Part shown: one piece after another, positions 59,187-64,000 of the stretch
Layout: each line of letters opens with the position of its first letter
How positions within the stretch are numbered: position 1 is the first letter of the stretch
Assembly: GCF_018381315.1 (NCBI RefSeq)
Contig: NZ_JAGZSD010000010.1
Span: 40,783 to 104,782, forward strand
Reading direction: 5' to 3'
Length of the DNA: 64,000 bases
Source: Anaerostipes sp.
Lineage (GTDB): Bacteria; Bacillota; Clostridia; Lachnospirales; Lachnospiraceae
Notes under the pieces: generated by a model
What the model saw: only the letters and a program-made list of their open reading frames with translations
What the model was told of the DNA's origin: nothing
The model's database searches: none
Position numbers and translations under genes: made by a program

Positions 59187-61541
59187 ATGAACGAATTATT
59201 TCAGACAGAGAGAGTAACATATCTAAAAGATAAAATGTTGTCAGAACCAAGATATGCATCCATTGAACAGGCATTGATCATCACGGAAAGTTACAGGAAG
59301 AATGAAGATAAACCAAGAATTATACAGAGGGCACTGGCGCTGAAAGCTTCGCTGGAAAACATCGGAATCAGTGCAGAACCCGAAGAACTAATCGTAGGAA
59401 ACAGGACGGCCGGAGTACGCTATGGTGTTGTTTTTCCTGAGAGCGGCAGCACGTGGGTAGACCGGGAGTTTGAAACTCTCCCCACCAGGCCGCAGGATAA
59501 ATTCAATGTTCATCCGGAGGATATAGATACATTCAGAAAAATCATAAAACCATACTGGGAAGGGAAATCCCTGGAGGATGTGCTGAACAAGCGGTATGGA
59601 AAAGAAATAGACGAGATTGCAAAAGTGGTAAAGATTAATCAGAAAGACCATGCGCAGGGACATATCTGCCCCAACTGTACAGAATGGCTCAGGCTTGGGC
59701 CGGCAGGACTTGAGGAGCAGGCCAGAAAGAAGCTTCAAACCTGCGGCAAAGATCAGAGCGATTTCTACGAAAGCGTGATCCTTGTTATGGAAGGGGTGAA
59801 AAAATTCATGGTCCGGTACTATGATTTCATCATGTCCATGGCAGAGACTGAAAAAAACGAGGATAAAAGAAAGTCCATGGTCCAGGTGGCAGAAAACTGC
59901 AGGAAGCTCAGCAGCCATCCGGCAGAGACATTCCATGAGGCGGTCCAGTCCGTCTGGTTTTTATTTGTGGTGCTTCAGATGGAATCCAATGCGTCTTCTT
60001 TTTCTCCCGGACGTCTGGACCGGCATCTGATCCCGTATTATGAAAAAGATATAAAAGACGGAAAACTTACAAAACAGGATGCCCTGGAGATCATTGAATG
60101 TATGTGGCTTAAATTCAATGAGATTGTATATATGAGAAATTCCCACGGTGCAAAATACTTTGCGGGATTTCCCATTGGTTTTAATATCGCAGTCGGAGGC
60201 CAGGATGAGGAAGGGAATGACTATTCCAACGACCTTTCTTTCCTGTTCCTTCAGGCGCAGAAACACCTGGGCCTGCCTCAGCCGAACTTATCTGTAAGAC
60301 TTCACGAGGGTACAGGGGATGAACTGCTCCACGAAGCAGTGCGGGTTGTGGCAAAAGGAAGCGGTATGCCGCAGTTTTTTAACGATAAGGCAGTGATCCC
60401 ATCCATCATGGAGCTTGGAATTGAAGAAAAGGATGCCATGGACTATGCTGTCGTGGGCTGTGTAGAGCTGACAACTCAGGGGAATAACCTGGGATGGAGT
60501 GATTCTGCCATGTTTAATCTGAATAAAGCGCTGGAAGTTGCCATGACCGGAGGTACATGTCTTTTGACCGGGGAAAAGATAGCCCCTGATTTTGGGAATC
60601 TTGAAACTTATGAGACCTTTGAACAGCTGGAGGCGGCATTTCAGAAACAGATTGACTATTTTATGGATAAAATGATTCTTGCCTGCGAGGAAGTAGAAAA
60701 AGCCCATATTGATCTGCTGCCTTCTCCATTTCTGTCAGCTTCCATTGATGAGTGCATGGAGAAAGGAATGGATGTGACTGCAGGAGGGGCAAAGTATAAC
60801 TTATCGGGGATTCAGATGATACAGGTGGCAAATCTTGCAGACAGCCTGGCCGCAGTCAAAAAGTTGGTTTATGATGAGAAAAAGGTTTCTCGAAAAGAAC
60901 TGCTGGATGCACTGAAAAATGACTTTGAGGGCTATGAAATTCTCCGTACGATGATGCTTTATAAGGTTCCGAAGTATGGAAATGATGTAGACTGGGTGGA
61001 TGCTATGGGTACCAAATGGGCTGATTATTTCAAGAATCGTCTGAGGACATTTACCAACTACCGGGGAGGTCCTTATCACACAGGAATGTATACGGTGTCA
61101 GCACACGTGCCTATGGGAGAGAATGTGGGAGCTACACCGGACGGGCGTCATGCTCTGGAGCCTCTTGCAGACGGCGGTATGTCACCGGTTTATGGAAGAG
61201 ATGTGACAGGACCTACAGCAGTTTTGAAATCTGTCTCAAAGCTGGATAAAACACTCACCACAAACGGCGGCCTGCTCAATATGAAATTCCTTCCTGAATT
61301 TTTTCAGAATGAAACCGGAATCAAAAAATTTGGCAGCTTTTTAAGAAGCTTTGTGGATTTGGAAATACCGCATATCCAGTTTAATGTGGTGAGAAAGGAA
61401 GACTTAATTGCTGCCAAAGAGCATCCGGAACAGTACCGTGGGCTGACTGTGCGTGTGGCCGGTTACACCGCATATTTTACAGAGCTGGCCGATGAACTGC
61501 AGAATGAGATTATTGCCCGCACAAGCTATGGAGATATTTGA
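59187..61541 (+). CDS. Glycyl radical enzyme, PflD/YbiW-like C-O lyase family
   Basis: 784 residues from the ATG at 59187, which has AAAGGAGCGGGAG upstream (ATG at 59151 has none). The thiyl cysteine lies in YAVVGCVELTTQGNN, with Glu two residues on as in dehydratase-type members, and the glycyl radical site is TVRVAGYTAYF near the C-terminus. This is not a true pyruvate formate-lyase, which has two adjacent cysteines. In E. coli the relatives PflD/PflC lie with the fructose-like Frw PTS, the same association as here. Probable substrate: a sugar or polyol phosphate from the PTS. Confidence 0.88.
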   Translation: MNELFQTERVTYLKDKMLSEPRYASIEQALIITESYRKNEDKPRIIQRALALKASLENIGISAEPEELIVGNRTAGVRYGVVFPESGSTWVDREFETLPTRPQDKFNVHPEDIDTFRKIIKPYWEGKSLEDVLNKRYGKEIDEIAKVVKINQKDHAQGHICPNCTEWLRLGPAGLEEQARKKLQTCGKDQSDFYESVILVMEGVKKFMVRYYDFIMSMAETEKNEDKRKSMVQVAENCRKLSSHPAETFHEAVQSVWFLFVVLQMESNASSFSPGRLDRHLIPYYEKDIKDGKLTKQDALEIIECMWLKFNEIVYMRNSHGAKYFAGFPIGFNIAVGGQDEEGNDYSNDLSFLFLQAQKHLGLPQPNLSVRLHEGTGDELLHEAVRVVAKGSGMPQFFNDKAVIPSIMELGIEEKDAMDYAVVGCVELTTQGNNLGWSDSAMFNLNKALEVAMTGGTCLLTGEKIAPDFGNLETYETFEQLEAAFQKQIDYFMDKMILACEEVEKAHIDLLPSPFLSASIDECMEKGMDVTAGGAKYNLSGIQMIQVANLADSLAAVKKLVYDEKKVSRKELLDALKNDFEGYEILRTMMLYKVPKYGNDVDWVDAMGTKWADYFKNRLRTFTNYRGGPYHTGMYTVSAHVPMGENVGATPDGRHALEPLADGGMSPVYGRDVTGPTAVLKSVSKLDKTLTTNGGLLNMKFLPEFFQNETGIKKFGSFLRSFVDLEIPHIQFNVVRKEDLIAAKEHPEQYRGLTVRVAGYTAYFTELADELQNEIIARTSYGDI

Positions 61542-61542
61542 T

Positions 61543-62454
61543 ATGGACGGGAGAGTATTTGATATTCGGAGGTTCTCCACTCATGACGGGGATGGTATAC
61601 GAACCACTGTATTTCTAAAGGGCTGCCCCCTGTCCTGTGTGTGGTGTCAGAATCCGGAGGGAATTGCCTGGGAGAGAAGGCCTGTCTGGTTTGAAAACCG
61701 ATGTATTGGCTGCAGCAGCTGCGTTCACAATTCCAAGGCCCGGGGAGTCAGGATGGAAGGGACAAGGGTGGTGTTGGATCCGAATGCCCCTGAGGACTGG
61801 AACGCCCTGGCTGATCTGTGTCCTTCAGGAGCTCTTCAGATGGATTCCCGGGTGTGCAGCACCGGGGATGTGATGAAAGAGATCCAGAAAGATCTGGTGT
61901 TTTACCGGCATGGAGGAGGGGTTACTTTGTCCGGAGGAGAGCCGCTTTTTCAGTGGGAATTTGCGCTGGAGATTTTAAAGAAGTGCAAAGAGAAAGGGAT
62001 CCACACGGCCATTGAGACTTCCTTGTCTGCCTCACAGGATGTGCTGGAACGCCTGCTGCCTTATCTGGACAGTATTTTTGCGGATTTTAAGATTGCAGAC
62101 GATGAAAAACACAGAAAATATACAGGGGTATCCAACCAGCAGATCAAAAAGAATTTGAAATTCCTGCTGGAGTCAGATAAAAAAGACAGGGTTACAGTAC
62201 GTACTCCTATGATTCCGGGGCTTACTGCCTGCCGGGACAATATAAAGGAGATTGCCTCATACATCAGCGGTATCTATCCTGCTGCTGCCTATGAAATTTT
62301 AAATTATAATCCTCTGGCAGAAGCCAAGTACCATTTGATTGACAAAACGTTCTGCTTTGAAGAAAATCCTAAGATGTATTCAAATGAGCAGATGCTGGAA
62401 TTTAAACAGTGGGCAGAAGAGGGCGGTGTAAAAAATGTGATAATGGAATTATAA
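61543..62454 (+). CDS. Glycyl radical enzyme activase (PflC-like, radical SAM)
   Basis: 303 residues from the ATG at 61543, one base after the lyase stop; GGAG lies nine bases upstream. The radical-SAM cluster cysteines are in LKGCPLSCVWCQNPEG (CxxxCxxC, Cys28, 32 and 35), with an additional ferredoxin-like insert CIGCSSCVHN...LCPSGAL typical of activases for dehydratase-type glycyl radical enzymes. GGGVTLSGGEPLFQ is the SAM-binding segment. It installs the glycyl radical on the preceding enzyme. Confidence 0.93.
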   Translation: MDGRVFDIRRFSTHDGDGIRTTVFLKGCPLSCVWCQNPEGIAWERRPVWFENRCIGCSSCVHNSKARGVRMEGTRVVLDPNAPEDWNALADLCPSGALQMDSRVCSTGDVMKEIQKDLVFYRHGGGVTLSGGEPLFQWEFALEILKKCKEKGIHTAIETSLSASQDVLERLLPYLDSIFADFKIADDEKHRKYTGVSNQQIKKNLKFLLESDKKDRVTVRTPMIPGLTACRDNIKEIASYISGIYPAAAYEILNYNPLAEAKYHLIDKTFCFEENPKMYSNEQMLEFKQWAEEGGVKNVIMEL

Positions 62455-62456
62455 AG

Positions 62457-62523
62457 TAAGTGATTCTTCACTATCTCCAGTCGGCTCTGGAAAGGCCTCC
62501 TTCCGATAGTGAAGAATCACTTA
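62457..62523. terminator. Bidirectional terminator, activase / small membrane protein
   Basis: A 19-base perfect stem, TAAGTGATTCTTCACTATC against its complement at 62505-62523, between convergent genes. Confidence 0.85.
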
Positions 62524-62529
62524 TTGTTA

Positions 62530-62685
62530 TCAGTTCTCTTTTTCTTCTGACTCTTTCATTTCTATGAGCCTGCCGAGTTTTTCATCAATGCTTTTTAATT
62601 TTCTATAAAATAATATTATAATGATGGCTATTAAGGCTATATAAAAAAATCCTATTAAATTAAATGCTAAAGCTGTAACTGTCAT
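62530..62685 (-). CDS. Small membrane protein, about 51 residues
   Basis: From the ATG at 62685 the product is about 51 residues; a TTG at 62718 is a possible longer start. One transmembrane helix (FNLIGFFYIALIAIIIILFY) is followed by a charged amphipathic coil (RKLKSIDEKLGRLIEMKESEEKEN). The ribosome site is weak. Function unknown; this layout is common among uncharacterised single-pass proteins in Firmicutes. Confidence 0.6.
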   Translation of the reverse strand: MTVTALAFNLIGFFYIALIAIIIILFYRKLKSIDEKLGRLIEMKESEEKEN

Positions 62686-62756
62686 TGTGGTCTTCTTTCT
62701 TTTGAGTTTAATTGACAATTAAGTTTTTATTTTAATGAGCAATTATGAAGAAGAGT

Positions 62757-62970
62757 TATAGTTTTTTGGAGCTGACCCTAAAGGCAAAGGGCTTGTTGTC
62801 GCAAATGCTGTCCTTGCCGGAGGACTGGGACTAACAACACGTCCATCGTGGACGAACTGGAAGCAAAGATAAAAGCCGGGGGCAGATTTTCCTGCTGATC
62901 TTGCCTCTGCCGTTTGTGCTTTTGATAGGCTTAATCTTTGTAACCGTCATATTTCTGCAAGTACCCCCTT
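62757..62970 (+). pseudogene. Frameshifted remnant of a mobile-element membrane protein
   Basis: Three short coding-like stretches lie on the plus strand in different frames: FFGADPKGKGLVVANAVLAGG, then NTSIVDELEAKIKAGG, then IFLLILPLPFVLLIGLIFVTV ending in a stop. The junction near 62880 requires a frameshift. They read like a broken conjugation-type membrane or accessory protein; the family is not certain. Confidence 0.4.
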
Positions 62971-63201
62971 GATTTTCTCTATGTACTCTTGGTATACGCT
63001 GCCCGTGGCGTTCATCCGGCGCGCTATCTGGTTGACGTTGACCCCCCCTCCGATTTTCTGTATCTCTGCTGTCATTGCCTTAATGTCGCTATGGTCTATC
63101 TGAATGATATATCCGTCAATCAGCAGTTTCTGCTCTATCAATTCCCTTTCCTGTTTGTTGACCGGGACGCGCAGGATAAGCGGTCTTGTCCTGTTTGCCA
63201 T
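62947..63201 (-). CDS. MobC-like mobilisation protein, apparently shortened
   Basis: 84 residues. The C-terminal block GGGVNVNQIARRMNATGSVYQEYI is the relaxosome accessory (MobC) signature, and IDGYIIQIDHSDIK also matches. Typical members have 100-120 residues with a stretch of about 16-20 residues between LIEQK and LIDGYII that is absent here, so an in-frame internal deletion is likely. No relaxase gene is in the window. Indicates a mobilizable or conjugative element remnant at this end. Confidence 0.65.
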   Translation of the reverse strand: MANRTRPLILRVPVNKQERELIEQKLLIDGYIIQIDHSDIKAMTAEIQKIGGGVNVNQIARRMNATGSVYQEYIEKIKGVLAEI

Positions 63202-63319
63202 TGTATCGCTCCTTTCTGTTTTTCGAGGGTTTGGGACACTTCCTAGTGCTTGCTACGAAACTTTCTTCTCACTACCTACAACACCGGGAACCTCTGATTT
63301 GGCGGACTTTTGCAAAAGA

Positions 63320-63343
63320 AAAACGCCGCAATTTGCGACGTTT
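63320..63343 (-). terminator. Terminator of the XRE remnant
   Basis: AAACGCCGCAA and TTGCGACGTTT form a stem with one mismatch; on the minus strand it is followed by a T-rich run. Confidence 0.5.
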
Positions 63344-63379
63344 CCAATAGCTGCACAGACAAAGAAACGGAGGAGTTTA

Positions 63380-63687
63380 TTACCCCGTTTCCTTGCTGTT
63401 AGCTTCCTGTATTCCCTTTGCAGTTGCCGTCATAATCATTAAGTTCCGGCTGCTCATATCGGCAAGCAGACTGTCGAGCTGCCGCCGCCCAGTGGATTTG
63501 TTCGTTTCCTCGTTCGGAAAAAAGAACTGGTCTACCGACACATCTAAAAAGGTGACAAGTTCATAGAAGATTTGCAGGCTTGGGTGCTGTCCGCTAACTG
63601 ATTGCGCTATATGCCCTTTGCCTTTCTTACTTCTTTTATGGCTTGACCGAAAGCCTTAAAATCATACTTCACTTTGTCCTGCTTCAT
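63380..63687 (-). pseudogene. XRE-family regulator broken by internal deletion
   Basis: The 5' part reads MKQDKVKYDFKAFGQAIKE then VRKAKGI and stops. In another frame the 3' part continues with SGQHPSLQIFYELVTF, DVSVDQFFFPNEETNKS and RRQLDSLLADMSSRN to a stop at 63380. Intact homologues on Tn916-like and related elements have about 20-25 residues of helix-turn-helix between the two pieces. The deletion removed most of the DNA-recognition region and shifted the frame. Confidence 0.7.
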
Positions 63688-63797
63688 ATTTTTCACCCTA
63701 TTACCGTTCATTTTTATTGTTTGGATATGAATACACATATCATGGTATTGATAAGAATAGAACATATTATTATTAACTTTCAGAAGTGCAAAATCGG

Positions 63798-63826
63798 CTT
63801 GAAGTGTATGAAACTTCAAGTATAAT
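63798..63826 (+). promoter_or_regulatory. MerR-type promoter-operator
   Basis: The palindrome CTTGAAGT-N7-ACTTCAAG (63798-63820) abuts a TATAAT box at 63821. MerR regulators bind dyads in the promoter spacer, so this likely is the autoregulatory site of the following gene. Confidence 0.7.
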
Positions 63827-63846
63827 TATGTACAGGTGGTGATAAG

Positions 63847-64000
63847 ATGTTTAAAATAGGTGAGTTTTCAAAGATAACACAAGTATCTATTCGTATGCTT
63901 AGGTATTATGATGAAGTAGGGCTGTTAAAGCCGGAAGAAGTCGATAAATGGACGGGGCACCGAATGTACTCGGTAACTCAAATACCCCGCCTAAATAGAA
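63847..64000 (+). CDS. MerR family regulator, 3' end outside window
   Basis: 51 residues are visible, beginning MFKIGEFSKITQVSIRMLRY with AGGTGGT nine to ten bases upstream. The helix-turn-helix-wing FSKITQVSIRMLRYYDEVGLLKPEEV and GHRMYSVTQIPRL are canonical MerR; homologues with this N-terminus often carry a GyrI-like ligand domain. The rest of the gene lies beyond base 64000. Confidence 0.9.
   Translation, partial: MFKIGEFSKITQVSIRMLRYYDEVGLLKPEEVDKWTGHRMYSVTQIPRLNR

Noticed and set aside
59187..61541. Assignment as pyruvate formate-lyase (pflB)
   Set aside because: The two adjacent active-site cysteines of PflB are absent; the GCVE motif and the activase type point to the dehydratase/lyase branch.

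Overview
The window reads as a chromosomal segment of an anaerobic, low-to-mid GC Firmicute of the Clostridia, most likely a gut Lachnospiraceae (an Anaerostipes-like genus is possible but not provable here). Supporting traits are pyruvate:ferredoxin oxidoreductase, a glycyl radical enzyme with its activase, many PTS sugar systems with PRD-type activators, strong AGGAGG ribosome sites, c-di-GMP class I riboswitches and a type I-B-like CRISPR repeat. No rRNA or tRNA gene was seen.

Layout. 1-4240: 3' end of a MATE exporter, a convergent PHP phosphoesterase, then an Hpt protein and a REC-PAS-GGDEF diguanylate cyclase. 4240-6570: an intergenic repeat, a tiny membrane protein, a 49-residue ORF overlapping a large serine recombinase with a C-terminal winged helix. 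6590-10620 (minus strand): metallophosphoesterase and MFS transporter, then a decayed ABC importer (ATPase, truncated permease, no binding protein). 10670-11990: a promoter, two tandem c-di-GMP-I riboswitches and a secreted anthrax-lethal-factor-like (PPEP-like) metalloprotease. 12100-29320: mostly housekeeping genes (sfsA, TetR/MFS pair, clpB, HAD phosphatase, cyclophilin, mltG, nifJ, Na/Pi symporter, rpe, mrp, 3D-domain wall protein, sugar nucleotidyltransferase). 29340-30170: an orphan CRISPR array with leader promoter. 30410-33375: an orphan PRD regulator and an HxlR/PEBP pair.

33577-47792 holds two sugar islands. The first is a galactitol-type PTS operon (PRD activator, IIA, IIB, IIC, unknown membrane protein, class II aldolase, YjbQ, archaeal-like triosephosphate isomerase, 26-residue peptide). 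The second is a mannose-family PTS operon (IIA, IIB, IIC, IID, zinc dehydrogenase, FGGY kinase, zinc-ribbon protein, and an HPr paralogue whose regulatory Ser46 is Asn), with a class II aldolase gene divergent from it. 47917-51130 is the NAD biosynthesis operon nadA-nadB-nadC.

51130-54070 is a visibly AT-rich island carrying a V8-fold protein in which all three catalytic residues are replaced, translationally coupled to a small membrane protein; I regard it as the best candidate for an undescribed system. 54149-62526 is a third PTS island: PRD activator, pentulose/hexulose-phosphate epimerase, fructose-type IIA, IIC and IIB, and a PflD-like glycyl radical enzyme with activase behind its own promoter. 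From about 62720 to the end lie decayed pieces of an integrative or mobilizable element (MobC-like protein, split XRE regulator) and the 5' end of a MerR regulator with its operator-promoter.

Functionally, the window combines c-di-GMP output control of a surface protease with three separately regulated PTS-fed catabolic modules that end in aldol cleavage or radical chemistry. All functional statements are from reading motifs and context; no database search was run.
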